Assembly (NCBI RefSeq): GCF_014529705.1
Contig: NZ_JAANIH010000019.1
Span: 1-64,000, forward strand
Direction: 5' to 3'
From: Bradyrhizobium campsiandrae
Lineage (GTDB): Bacteria > Pseudomonadota > Alphaproteobacteria > Rhizobiales > Xanthobacteraceae
DNA length: 64,000 bases
Numbering within the stretch: the stretch's first letter is position 1; each line of letters opens with the position of its first letter. The notes beneath the pieces were generated by a model. That model was not told where the DNA came from, ran no database searches, and saw nothing but the letters and a program-made list of their open reading frames with translations. Positions 53,891-62,658 of the stretch are shown here, piece by piece. The position numbers and the translations under genes were made by a program.

Positions 53891-54736
53891 TTACTGTTTG
53901 TGAAAGACCAGCGTGCGCACCTCGATGCTCTCACGCGGGGCAGCATCGTCAGGCGTGGTCGGATCGACGAAGGCGGTGTGGGGCCCGAAGCGGGTGCGGC
54001 CGTCCGTTGCTGAGTCATAGCATTTGAGCAGCAGCGCCTCATCAGGCGTCATCTCGGGGAAATAGAACCAGCGATGGTCCGGATTGTACTTCACCGAGTA
54101 GGTCTCGCCGCGACGATTGGGATAGATCAGATCCGAAGCGACGAGATCCTCAGGGGCAACGGTCGTGCCGTCGGCCATGGCGAGCGGCGAGTCGCGCAAC
54201 GGACCGCGGATCGGCCGCCAGAGATTGATCACCTGCACGCGCCCCTTGAGCAGTTCCTCGGCCTCGTCAGGCAGATGCTCGCGTACCCTGTTGGCGCCAG
54301 AGACGGCAGTCTGGTCGACGTGCACGCGCGTCGCGGGTTGACGCGGGCCCCCGTCGCGAACGTCAGGAGCGCCCTCGACGCGCCTGCGGACCGTGTGATC
54401 GAAGATGAAGACGCGGTCGGCCTTCAGCGTCGCGCGCAGGAACGCCTCGACGGCCGGATAATAGACGGCGCGGATTTCCTCATCGTTGTAAAAATCCTTC
54501 ACCTGATTGGGGTGCCGTACCAGCGCAAAGCCTTCGCGATCGAGCGAGAAATGATCTGCAATCAGGCGCGCATCGAAGATCGGGACCCGGTGCGGCTCCG
54601 GCAGCGAGGTGCTTTTCGGCTCGCCCGGCGGTGGATCGAAGGCGTAGGTGCGCGGCTTGCCCGAAACGGGCGCGAGATAGTTGAGTTCAGCGGTGACGAA
54701 GGGAAGCGATTCGATTTTTGTTTCTTGCAGGCCCAT
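53891..54736 (-). CDS. CmcJ/NvfI-family oxygenase
   Basis: A protein of 281 residues from ATG 54736 with GGGAG upstream; the frame open to 55012 is not coding. Family features are LNYLAPVSGKPRTYAFDPPPGEP, FIFDHTVRRRV, RVHVDQTAVSGANRV (His-x-Asp metal pair), INLWRPIRGPLRDSPLAMADG and GPHTAFVDPTTP (second His). These are the marks of the CmcJ/NvfI group of iron- and 2-oxoglutarate-related hydroxylases, mostly known from fungal secondary metabolism and cephamycin methoxylation. It stands alone here. Its substrate is unknown. Confidence 0.85.
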   Translation of the reverse strand: MGLQETKIESLPFVTAELNYLAPVSGKPRTYAFDPPPGEPKSTSLPEPHRVPIFDARLIADHFSLDREGFALVRHPNQVKDFYNDEEIRAVYYPAVEAFLRATLKADRVFIFDHTVRRRVEGAPDVRDGGPRQPATRVHVDQTAVSGANRVREHLPDEAEELLKGRVQVINLWRPIRGPLRDSPLAMADGTTVAPEDLVASDLIYPNRRGETYSVKYNPDHRWFYFPEMTPDEALLLKCYDSATDGRTRFGPHTAFVDPTTPDDAAPRESIEVRTLVFHKQ

Positions 54737-55073
54737 GGCCGGTCTCCCGATGTGGTCGTCGGACTGATTTTTGACGAGGTGCGGGATGCTGCAAGGGGTG
54801 TGACGCAAATAGTAACGAGGGTTTTGTCGTTGGTTCGGAAGGCAGAAGGAATGCTTCGAGGATGGTCGCGATGCGAGAAACCCCGTCCTCCCCTCACAGG
54901 CGCTTGATGACCTCGTGAGATCGCGTGCCCCGGAGACAGTATCGTAGCGTGGGCCAAGCGGAGCGTGCCCACGCAATCTTCGCGATTGAGAGAGATGGTG
55001 GGCACGGCGCAAGTGCGCCTTTGCCTACCCTACGAAACCGAACTTGCGAAGAGCCCCCCTCGCCGTCCGACAG
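54737..55073. other. Intergenic region with palindromic repeat
   Basis: A 337-bp gap. It holds the CmcJ-like gene's promoter region and a dispersed repeat at 54944-55033. No gene was recognised. Confidence 0.5.
54944..55033. repeat. Dispersed palindromic repeat (GTAGGGTGGGC type)
   Basis: GTAGCGTGGGC at 54944 and GCCTACCCTAC at 55023-55033 form the outer arms, with GGAGCGTGCCCACG and GGTGGGCACGGCG further inside. This element type recurs between genes of bradyrhizobia and may help end the sulfonate operon transcript. Confidence 0.7.
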
Positions 55074-56012
55074 CTACAACCCTGCCTTCGCAATCGCATC
55101 GGCAAACGAGCGGTCGACGATCTCCGCCGCATCCAGCTTCTGCTTGATCAGGCCCCAGCGGAAATAGAGATCGATGGTGCCCTGCTCGTCGGCGACCACG
55201 CCGTCGTCGATCGGCGCGATCCGGATCTTTGCGCGCGACAGCCAGTTTTGCGGCACGGCGGTGGGGATGTTCATCAGCTTGCCCCAGGTCGCCGCATAGC
55301 CGTCGATATTGTTCAGCGACCAGGCGCGTGCCACGGTGAGACGGCGGATGAAGTCGGTCAGCTCCGCGCGCTTGTCGCGGATGGCGTCGGGCCTTGCCAC
55401 CTGGAAGCTCAGACCCGGTGTCAGGCCTTCGGAGGTGATGACACGTCGCGATTTGAACAGCACCTCTTCCTGGCTGACATAGGGCTCCCAGGTCGACCAT
55501 GCATCGACGGAGCCCTGCGTATAGGCGATCTTGGCATCGGAGGGGGCGAGGAACGCGATCTGCACGTCGCTCGCGCTCCAGCCGTTCTTTTCCAGTGCGG
55601 CGAGGATCAGTTGGTGCCCGATCGAGCCGCGGCCGGTTGCGATCTTCTTGCCGCGCAGATCGGCGAAGCTCTTGATCGGCGAATTCTCGGGCACGAGGAT
55701 CGCGAGCCCCTCGCGCGTCTGCCGGATCGCGGCGATTGCCTTCACCGGTGCGCCGGAGGCAGCGGCAAACGTAAAGGGCGCGTCACCGACGAGCCCGGTC
55801 TCGATCGCGCCGGCGCCCAGTGCCTCCAGCAGCGGCGCAGCCGCCGGAAACTCCTTCCACTCGATCCTGTAGGGCACGTCCTTGAGCACGCCTGCCGCTT
55901 CCATGACGGCCTGCGAATTGCCCTTCTGATCGCCGACGCGCAGCGTGGTTTGCGCTGCCGCCAGTTCCAGCGAACCGAACAGCAGCGCGCCGGCCAGCAT
56001 GAGGCGGATCAT
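55074..56012 (-). CDS. ssuA: SsuA-like sulfonate ABC binding protein, last gene of operon
   Basis: A protein of 312 residues with a signal peptide (about 1-20, ELAAA). The SsuA fold is TTLRVGDQKGNSQAVMEAAGVLKDVPYRIEWKEFPAAAPLLEALGAGAIETGLVGDAPF, then DAWSTWEPYVSQEE, the sulfonate pocket segment. It is a paralogue of the protein at 61662. Its start overlaps the LLM gene stop (ATGA). It should capture an alkane- or arylsulfonate for the permease and ATPase encoded upstream in the same operon. Confidence 0.92.
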   Translation of the reverse strand: MIRLMLAGALLFGSLELAAAQTTLRVGDQKGNSQAVMEAAGVLKDVPYRIEWKEFPAAAPLLEALGAGAIETGLVGDAPFTFAAASGAPVKAIAAIRQTREGLAILVPENSPIKSFADLRGKKIATGRGSIGHQLILAALEKNGWSASDVQIAFLAPSDAKIAYTQGSVDAWSTWEPYVSQEEVLFKSRRVITSEGLTPGLSFQVARPDAIRDKRAELTDFIRRLTVARAWSLNNIDGYAATWGKLMNIPTAVPQNWLSRAKIRIAPIDDGVVADEQGTIDLYFRWGLIKQKLDAAEIVDRSFADAIAKAGL

Positions 56013-57103
56013 TCCGCGGCCTCTCCGCGAGCGGCCGGGCGCTCGGCAATCAGCTTGCGAGTCAGCGGGATCAATTCGCGGCCATAGTCGATCGCATCGG
56101 GAAGCGGATCGAAGCCGCGGATCAGGAAGTGGCTGACGCCGAGGTCGTAATAGTCGGCGAACACTTCGGCGACCTGCTCGGGCGTGCCCACCAGCGCCGT
56201 GGTGTTGCTATTGGCGCCGGTGAGCTTTGCGATCTCGGTCCACAGCCGCTTGTCGATGCGCGCGCCCTGGTCGGCCGCCGCGAGCAACCGCTTGGCGCCC
56301 TCGGTCGCATGATTGGGCCGGCGATAGCCGGTCTGGTCCTGCAGCGCGGTGGCGCGCTCAAGGATCCCTTCGGCTTTCTTCCAGGCCTTCTCCTCGGTAT
56401 CGGCGAGGATCGGCCGCACCGACAGGCTGAAGCGCGGGCTCGGCCGCCCATGCTTAGCCGCCGCCGCACGCACGCGCGCAGTGACCTCGCGCACCTGCGC
56501 GTAGGATTCGCCCCACAGCGCAAACGTGTCGGCGTGCTTGCCCGAGACCTCGATCGCGGCATCGGAGCCGCCGCCGACGAAAGTGTAGATGCCGCCCGCT
56601 TGCCGTGGCTTCACCTGCGAAAAGCCGTTCTCGACCTGGTAGTACCTGCCCTTGTAGGTGAACGGTTTCTCGCTGGTCCATTCCAGCCCCACGATGTCGA
56701 GGAACTCGCTGGTGCGGGCATAGCGCTCGTCCTTGTCGTCCAACGTATTGCCGTCCTGGCGCAGCTCGGTTGCGTTGCCGCCGGTGATGACGTGCAGCGA
56801 GACGCGGCCGTCATAGAGTTGGTCGAGCGTGGCGAGTTGGCGCGCCAGCACCGTCGGTGCCGTGAAGCCCGGGCGCTGCGCGATCATCACCTTCAGCTTC
56901 CTGGTGATGGCCAGCACATGCTGGGCGACCTGGAGCGAATCCGGCGTGGTCGAATGGAACGCCAGCAAGGCGCGGTCGAAGCCGCCGAGCTCATGCGCCT
57001 TCGCCACCGTCTCGATATAGTTCGGATCGAGCACCGGTCCCTGGCGCACGATGGTCTCGGAAGCATTGCTATTGGCGATAAAGCCGATGAACTCGACCGA
57101 CAT
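56009..57103 (-). CDS. ssuD: LLM-class FMN-dependent monooxygenase (SsuD-like)
   Basis: A protein of 364 residues with the luciferase-like TIM barrel. Motifs are GGFDRALLAFHSTTPDSLQVAQHVLAIT, FTAPTVLARQLATLDQLYDGRVSLHVITGG with the flavin-phosphate region, RYARTSEFLDIVGLEW, then GGGSDAAIEVSGKHADTFALWGES. This matches alkanesulfonate monooxygenases, which use reduced FMN and oxygen to split sulfonates into aldehyde and sulfite. No reductase (SsuE) is in the operon. It sits between the acyl-CoA dehydrogenase-like gene (23 bp) and ssuA. Confidence 0.9.
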   Translation of the reverse strand: MSVEFIGFIANSNASETIVRQGPVLDPNYIETVAKAHELGGFDRALLAFHSTTPDSLQVAQHVLAITRKLKVMIAQRPGFTAPTVLARQLATLDQLYDGRVSLHVITGGNATELRQDGNTLDDKDERYARTSEFLDIVGLEWTSEKPFTYKGRYYQVENGFSQVKPRQAGGIYTFVGGGSDAAIEVSGKHADTFALWGESYAQVREVTARVRAAAAKHGRPSPRFSLSVRPILADTEEKAWKKAEGILERATALQDQTGYRRPNHATEGAKRLLAAADQGARIDKRLWTEIAKLTGANSNTTALVGTPEQVAEVFADYYDLGVSHFLIRGFDPLPDAIDYGRELIPLTRKLIAERPAARGEAAE

Positions 57104-57126
57104 CGGGAACTCCTTGTAAGCGATGG

Positions 57127-58299
57127 TCAGTGGCCTAGCGCTGCGCGCCCGGCCGTGATTTTGGTGGCGTCGTCCTGGGGGGTGTGGACGCGGCCGCAGA
57201 GCACGTCCCGGTAATGCCGCTCCAGCGGATTTTTGCGCGACAGACCGTGATTGCTGGTCAGCGACAAGGCCTCCTCCACTGCGGCTATGGCGTTATTGGT
57301 CACCGTCAGCTTGATGATGTTGGACTCGATCGCGCTCAGCTGCAAGCCGTCGTCGAAATCGGAGGAAAAACTGTCGATCAAACGTGCGTTGATCGCGAGC
57401 CGCGCCTCGATGCCGCCGAGGATCTCCTGGGCGCGCGGCAAGGTCGCCAGCGGCGCGCCGAGACTGCCGGGCACCCGCGTCTTCAGAAAGGTGACCAGCC
57501 AGTCGCGCGCCGCTCGGGCAATGCCGTCATAGATCGCGGCGACGAAGAGGGCGTGCACGGTTGCCTGCGCGACATCAGGCGCGCGCCAATCGGCGGGCTT
57601 GCGGACATCGATCTCGGCGTCGAGCGGGATCACGACGTCGTCGAAGATGACGTCGTGGCTGCCGCTGGCACGCAGGCCGTGATGGTCCCAGGTCTCGACG
57701 ATACGCGTGCCCGGAAGACCCGCCGGCACCAGGAACTGCCCGACGCGCGGCTCGGCCTCGTCCGTGCGCGCCCAGACCAGATACCATTTCAGGATCGGCG
57801 AGCCCGTCGAATAGATCTTGTGGCCGGAGAGGCGCCACCCGGTCTCGGTGCGCCGCGCGATGGTTGCCGGCAGTCCGCCACGCGCGGGCGAGCCGAGCTC
57901 GGGCTCGACACGGAGCGCATTGATCAACGCAAGACCCTCAACGGTTTCCTGGGCGAGCTTGCGCGATAGCCGCACCGGCCAGCTCGGGCTGCGCGCCATC
58001 ACGAAATGATTGATGTAATGCATCGACAGCACCAGCGCCGTCGACGAGCAGGCCTTGCCGACGATGCCGAGCACGCGTGTCGCGTATCGCGCGCCGGCCC
58101 CGGCGCCGCCGAACGCAGCCGGCACCGTCAGCGACAACAGGCCAGCTTCGGAGAGCTCGCGAAAATTCTCGAACGGAAAGCTCGCGGCGCGGTCGTGCTC
58201 GGCCGCGCGCGCAGCAAAGCCTTCGGCCAGCGCCTCGGCCCGCGCGATGTAATCGGGTTCGCTATGGGGCGTGCGCCCTTTGGCTACGGAAGTTACCAT
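57127..58299 (-). CDS. Acyl-CoA dehydrogenase-like flavin monooxygenase (SfnB/DszC type)
   Basis: A protein of 390 residues. The acyl-CoA dehydrogenase layout is an N-terminal helical domain (RELSEAGLLSLTVPAAFGGAGAG), a middle beta domain (GWRLSGHKIYSTGSPILKWYLVWARTD, DHHGLRASGSHDVIFDDVVIP) and a C-terminal helical domain ending in SLTSNHGLSRKNPLERHYRDVLCGRVHTPQDDAT. The catalytic Glu of true acyl-CoA dehydrogenases is not seen at the usual place. The context suggests a sulfur-compound oxygenase like SfnB or DszC. It overlaps the ATPase gene by 7 bp. Confidence 0.86.
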   Translation of the reverse strand: MVTSVAKGRTPHSEPDYIARAEALAEGFAARAAEHDRAASFPFENFRELSEAGLLSLTVPAAFGGAGAGARYATRVLGIVGKACSSTALVLSMHYINHFVMARSPSWPVRLSRKLAQETVEGLALINALRVEPELGSPARGGLPATIARRTETGWRLSGHKIYSTGSPILKWYLVWARTDEAEPRVGQFLVPAGLPGTRIVETWDHHGLRASGSHDVIFDDVVIPLDAEIDVRKPADWRAPDVAQATVHALFVAAIYDGIARAARDWLVTFLKTRVPGSLGAPLATLPRAQEILGGIEARLAINARLIDSFSSDFDDGLQLSAIESNIIKLTVTNNAIAAVEEALSLTSNHGLSRKNPLERHYRDVLCGRVHTPQDDATKITAGRAALGH

Positions 58300-59093
58300 G
58301 TCGCATCGAGTCCCAACAGGCCGAGGATCTGACGACGCAGATCGGCCAGATACGGATCGCCGCGATGGCGCGGATAGGGCCGGTCGACGCGGATGTCGGC
58401 CTTCACGCGCGCGGGGCGCTCGCTGAAGACGATGACGCGGCCCGCGAGCACCAGCGCCTCCTCGGCGTCATGCGTGACGAGCAGCGTGGTGAAGCCCTTG
58501 CGTTGCCACAGCGACACCAGCTCGGCCTGCATGGTGATGCGGGTGAGCGAGTCGAGTTTGCCCAGCGGCTCGTCGAGGATCAGGATCTTGGGATCGTTGA
58601 CCAGCGCCCGCGCCAGCGCGACGCGTTGCGCCATGCCACCGGAAAGCTGGTGCGGATAGGCATTGCGGAACGACGCCAGCCCGACCAGGTCGAGCGCGTC
58701 GTCGACACGCTGGCGCTGGCTTTTCAAGATGCCCTGCGCCTCGAGTCCCAACGCGACATTGTCCCAGACCGTCCGCCAGGGAAACAGCGTCGGATCCTGG
58801 AACACGACGACACGCGACGGGTGTGGCCGGGTGATACGCGCCTCGTCCTCGCGCAGGCTTCCCGCCTTGGGCTTGTCGAGGCCCGCGACGAGGCGCAGCA
58901 AGGTCGACTTGCCGCAGCCGGAAGGGCCGAGCAGCGCGACGAACTCGCCGGGCTCGACGGAGATGCTGACATCGTCGAGCACCGGCAGCGCTGCGCCGTC
59001 GATGTCGAAGGCATGGCTGACCTGCTCGATGTCGAGCGCGGCGCCAACGGAGGGGTGAACGATCGGTTCGGCCAGTGCGGCTGCGGCTACCAT
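58293..59093 (-). CDS. ssuB: Sulfonate/nitrate-type ABC transporter ATPase
   Basis: A protein of 266 residues from ATG 59093, overlapping the permease stop by 7 bp; the frame to 59582 is a shadow. Walker A is LLGPSGCGKSTLLRLVAGLD, Q-loop VVFQDPTLFPWRTV, signature HQLSGGMAQRVALARAL, Walker B ILILDEPLGKLD and switch His LLVTHDAEEAL. This is the SsuB/TauB/NrtD class. It energises uptake together with the permease; the three nearby binding proteins may share it. Confidence 0.93.
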   Translation of the reverse strand: MVAAAALAEPIVHPSVGAALDIEQVSHAFDIDGAALPVLDDVSISVEPGEFVALLGPSGCGKSTLLRLVAGLDKPKAGSLREDEARITRPHPSRVVVFQDPTLFPWRTVWDNVALGLEAQGILKSQRQRVDDALDLVGLASFRNAYPHQLSGGMAQRVALARALVNDPKILILDEPLGKLDSLTRITMQAELVSLWQRKGFTTLLVTHDAEEALVLAGRVIVFSERPARVKADIRVDRPYPRHRGDPYLADLRRQILGLLGLDATW

Positions 59094-60109
59094 TTCACCG
59101 TCCCCTTCTGCCAGACCAGCAGACGGTCGCGGATCGCGAACAGCAGCGTGATCGCGCCGGAGCAGAGCAGCGACATCACGATCAGCGCCGCGTACATGTT
59201 GGCGTAGGCGGCCCAGCCCTGCGCCCATTGCAGGTACCAGCCGAGGCCGGCCTTGACGCCGATCATCTCGGCGACGACGAGCACCGCGAAGGACGAGCCG
59301 AGCCCCATGAACAGTCCGACGAAGACATGCGGCAGCGCGGCGGGAATTGCGACCTTCAGCACCAGGAAGGACGGCTTTGCCCCGAGCGTGCGCGCGACAT
59401 CGTAATAGGCGCTGCTGACGCTCGCCACGCCGGACCAGGTCAGCACGGTCACGGGGAAGCCCGTCGCCAGCGCGATCAGGAAGGTCGATGCGCTCCAGCT
59501 CGACGGGAACGTGAAGAAGGCGATCGGTAGCCATGCGGTCGCCGGCAGCGGGCCGATGAAGCGCAGCACCGGATGTACCCAATAGCCGACCGCGCGCGAC
59601 CAGCCGATCGAGACGCCGGTCAAGAAGCCGACCGCCGCGCCGATGATGTAGCCCCCGAGTTGCAGCTTGACCGAGGCAATGACACTGTCGAGCAGTTTCG
59701 GCAGATCGTCAGTATAGACTTCGATGATGGCCTGCGGCGGGGGGAAGAACGGCAGCGGCAGCCACGCGAACTTTGCGGTCGCGACCTCCCACAGCGTCAG
59801 GAAGGCGCCGAGCGCAACGAGCCAGGGCGCGCGCTGGCGAAGCGCCCTGCCCGCCGAACCGAGATAATCGGCGCCGACGGTCCCGAACAGGGCGGCCGCC
59901 GCAATGACGAAGGCGGCGATGCCGAGCGAATGCGTGCGCGACCAGTCGCCGACATCCTCCCACCACAGGCAGGAGAGGCCGAGAGCGATCCAGGCGACGC
60001 TGGCGAGAACACCGATGCCGGAGTCCCGCAGCCATGTTGCAAGCAGCGGCGCGCGCGAGGAGCGCGGCGCGCCGGACGCAAGCCCATCAGACAGAGAATA
60101 CGTCGACAT
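59087..60109 (-). CDS. ssuC: Sulfonate/nitrate-type ABC permease with N-terminal extension
   Basis: A protein of 340 residues, longer than the usual 250-270 of SsuC. The extra N-terminal part contains two hydrophobic helices (GVLASVAWIALGLSCLWW and LGIAAFVIAAAALFGTVGADYL). The core has about six helices and the EAA-type loop DVARTLGAKPSFLVLKVAIPAALPHVFVGLFMGL. It begins inside the 3' end of the upstream binding-protein gene (23-bp overlap), so translation is coupled. It forms the homodimeric channel. Confidence 0.9.
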   Translation of the reverse strand: MSTYSLSDGLASGAPRSSRAPLLATWLRDSGIGVLASVAWIALGLSCLWWEDVGDWSRTHSLGIAAFVIAAAALFGTVGADYLGSAGRALRQRAPWLVALGAFLTLWEVATAKFAWLPLPFFPPPQAIIEVYTDDLPKLLDSVIASVKLQLGGYIIGAAVGFLTGVSIGWSRAVGYWVHPVLRFIGPLPATAWLPIAFFTFPSSWSASTFLIALATGFPVTVLTWSGVASVSSAYYDVARTLGAKPSFLVLKVAIPAALPHVFVGLFMGLGSSFAVLVVAEMIGVKAGLGWYLQWAQGWAAYANMYAALIVMSLLCSGAITLLFAIRDRLLVWQKGTVKW

Positions 60110-61184
60110 AGATGCGCTCCGCGAATTTGGCGGTGTCGGTGCTCTGCTTGAAGACCTGCACGCTCTTGAGGTCGTCGGCGTAAGCCTTGAGCTCGCGCTT
60201 CAGCACCTCACCGGTGGGATGATGATGGTGGGTGTGGTAACGCACCATGCCTTCGATGTCGGCAAGCGTCGCCGTCTTCGGCGCATAGGGCTGGAACGAT
60301 TTTGCCGTCACGCTCGGATTCTGCGCCGTGAACATCGCAGCGTCGAGCAGCGCCTGGGTCAGCGCGCGGGCGACTTGAGGTTCGTCGCGCACCAGGCTGC
60401 CGCGCAGGCCGAGGATGCAGCAGCTCTTGTCGCGATATTCGCCGTCGAGATTGGAGGCGACTTCCTTGTACTGGCTGTCCTTGAGCCAGAGATAGCCCAG
60501 CGGATCGGACGACAGGAACGCCTGAACTTCTCCCTTCTGGACCGCGACGTCCAGCAGATTGCCGGGATAGGCGCGCCAGTCGACATCCTTGGTGGGATCG
60601 ATGCCGAGCTTGGCGAGCTGAATTGAAAAGAAGTTCTTGTCGGGGCCGGCGAGATCGCCGACCGCGACGATCTTGCCCTTGAGATCGGCGAGCTTGTTGA
60701 CGCCGGAGTCCGCCCGGGTCAGGACGCGCATGCAGCCGCCATGGGTGCCGGCGGCGATCTTGACGTCAAAGCCCTGCTCCAGCGGCTTCAGCCAGCGCAG
60801 CGCCATGCCGAGGCCGGCATCGCTCTTGCCGGTCGCGATCGCCTCGAGCAGCTGGTCGGTCGAGCCGGAATAGTTGATGAGCTCGACGTCGAGATTCTGC
60901 TTCTGGAAGAAGCCATGCTCGATGGCGACCGGCACCGGCGCGAGGCAGACCGCGCCGGCATTCCATGACAGCTTCAGCTTGCGCGGCGCGCCAGTCAGCG
61001 CGGGGGCGTCCGACGCCGTCCGGCACAGCGGAAATTCCGAGAAGTCGATACCGGACACCGGCGCCTGCGGCACGAAGGCCTGCGCACCCCATGCGCCCAG
61101 CGGCGCGGCAAAGGCCGCAGCAAGTCCCGCCTGCAGCAGGTTCCGCCGGTCGATGCTCGATCCACGCCTGTCGTCGTTCTTCAT
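60087..61184 (-). CDS. NrtA/SsuA-type ABC binding protein with Tat signal, first gene of operon
   Basis: A protein of 365 residues. A twin-arginine signal (DRRNLLQAGLAAAFAAPLG) suggests export in folded form. The core is KLKLSWNAGAVCLAPVPVAIEHGFFQKQNLDVELINYSGSTDQLLEAIATGKSDAG, of the NrtA/SsuA class. A histidine run RYHTHHHHP (H317, H319-322) near the C-terminus could bind a metal. Two adjacent Cys (KSCCILG) are also present. It heads the six-gene minus-strand operon with its own permease and ATPase; the ligand may differ from the two SsuA-like proteins. Confidence 0.9.
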   Translation of the reverse strand: MKNDDRRGSSIDRRNLLQAGLAAAFAAPLGAWGAQAFVPQAPVSGIDFSEFPLCRTASDAPALTGAPRKLKLSWNAGAVCLAPVPVAIEHGFFQKQNLDVELINYSGSTDQLLEAIATGKSDAGLGMALRWLKPLEQGFDVKIAAGTHGGCMRVLTRADSGVNKLADLKGKIVAVGDLAGPDKNFFSIQLAKLGIDPTKDVDWRAYPGNLLDVAVQKGEVQAFLSSDPLGYLWLKDSQYKEVASNLDGEYRDKSCCILGLRGSLVRDEPQVARALTQALLDAAMFTAQNPSVTAKSFQPYAPKTATLADIEGMVRYHTHHHHPTGEVLKRELKAYADDLKSVQVFKQSTDTAKFAERIYVDVFSV

Positions 61185-61661
61185 GTCGTCAGCCCCTACG
61201 CTGGCACAGCTCCGCCACTCGCACAGGGCATCGCACTGCGCATATTCCGTGCGGGACTGCGTTAAGAGAAAATCCTTCCGCGGGCGATCACGCCCCGCGT
61301 TGATGCGATGCGCAAATCATGCGGCGCACGCGCTGCATCGTCAATGAAATGGAATTTCGAATGTTACGCGAAGCGAAGTCATTCTCTCCACCGGCGCGGG
61401 TCGAGACGATGAAAGGATTTTCGTCGATGCATCAATGGGCACGGCGCGGTTCGGCTCCCTCTGCCGGCGTCCTTGCCGCGCACTTTTTTCGCCGCGCACA
61501 CCGCACGTTCTCGAAAGCAGCATTTTGCCGAAACGTCATTGCTCGATGCGCGCACAATACGGTTGGCCATTTCATTGACGGCGCATTGCGCGCTCATAGA
61601 CTTGATCGCCTCGCTGCATCGTTCGCTCACACGTCGTGAGCAAAGCAATCAGACAGGCCAC
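61185..61661. promoter_or_regulatory. Divergent control region of the sulfonate genes
   Basis: This 477-bp gap separates the minus-strand operon from the plus-strand SsuA-like gene. It contains a perfect 14-bp sequence in inverted orientation, CGTCAATGAAATGG at 61339-61352 and CCATTTCATTGACG at 61567-61580. One copy lies upstream of each transcription unit. They are candidate binding sites for a shared regulator. Short frames here lack ribosome sites. Confidence 0.5.
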
Positions 61662-62642
61662 ATGAGCACCAATTTCGACGACCATTCCATCACCCGCCGG
61701 CTCGCCGCCTCGTTGTTCGCTGCAGCCGTCGCGCTCTCGACGGCCGCAGCCTCCTTCGCCGCCGACGCAATCGTGCTGCGCGTCGGCGACCAGAAGGGCG
61801 GCAACCGCTCCTTGCTGGAGATCTCGGGCTACGCGAAGGACCTGCCCTACAAGATCGAATGGTCGGAATTCCCCGCAGCCGCGCCGATCCTGGAAGCGCT
61901 CAATGCCGGCGCGCTCGACGTCGGCTATACCGGCGATCTCTCGTTCCTCTCGATCTATGCGGCGGGCGCACCGATCAAGGCGATCGGTGGCACGCGTTCC
62001 GACGCCAGGACGCAGGCGATCCTGGTGCGTCAGGATTCGCCGATCAAGTCGGCTGCCGACCTCAAGGGCAAGCGCCTCGCCGGCACGCGCGGCGGCTGGG
62101 GCCAGTTCCTGATCGACGCGACACTGGAGAAGGCGCAGATCAAGCTCGAGGACGCGACCTTCGCGCCGCTCGGCCCTGTCGATGCCAAGGTCGCGCTGGT
62201 GGCGGGCTCGATCGACGCCTGGGCGGTGTGGGAGCCCTACGTGTCGTTCGCGACCTTGAAGGACAAGGCACGGGTGATTGCCGATGGCGAAGGCCTGACT
62301 CCGACCATCACCTTCATCGTCGCCTCCGACAACGCCATCGCCACCAAGCGCGCAGCGGTGCAGGACCTGGTGCAACGGCTGAACAAGGCACGGCTGTGGT
62401 CGCTGGATCACACTGCCGAATACGCAAGGAGCACGGCGGAATTGACAAGACTGCCGGAGGACGTGCTGCTGTCGGCCTACACCGCGCAGCGCACCAGCCC
62501 GATTCCGATCGATGAAGACGTTGTGAAGGAAGTGCAGGCAGCATCCGACCGCTCGACGCGCTACGGCATCCTGCCGAAGACGTTCGACGTCAGCAAAGCC
62601 GTCGACCGCAGCTTCACCGCCGCGGCCGCGGGATCAAACTAG
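61662..62642 (+). CDS. ssuA: SsuA-like sulfonate ABC binding protein, divergent copy
   Basis: A protein of 326 residues from ATG 61662; the frame opens at 61473. The signal peptide is ITRRLAASLFAAAVALSTAAASFA. The mature part is a paralogue of the protein at 55074: AIVLRVGDQKGGNRSLLEISGYAKDLPYKIEWSEFPAAAPILEALNAGALDVGYTGDLSF and DAWAVWEPYVSFATL. It faces the operon that has the permease and ATPase and has no membrane partner of its own, so it probably feeds that transporter with a different sulfonate. Confidence 0.92.
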   Translation: MSTNFDDHSITRRLAASLFAAAVALSTAAASFAADAIVLRVGDQKGGNRSLLEISGYAKDLPYKIEWSEFPAAAPILEALNAGALDVGYTGDLSFLSIYAAGAPIKAIGGTRSDARTQAILVRQDSPIKSAADLKGKRLAGTRGGWGQFLIDATLEKAQIKLEDATFAPLGPVDAKVALVAGSIDAWAVWEPYVSFATLKDKARVIADGEGLTPTITFIVASDNAIATKRAAVQDLVQRLNKARLWSLDHTAEYARSTAELTRLPEDVLLSAYTAQRTSPIPIDEDVVKEVQAASDRSTRYGILPKTFDVSKAVDRSFTAAAAGSN

Positions 62643-62658
62643 CGCGGGGTGCGGCGGG

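Noticed and set aside
61319..61639. A 106-codon plus-strand frame in the divergent sulfonate region
   Set aside because: No ribosome site or domain; it overlaps the paired 14-bp sites and promoter space.
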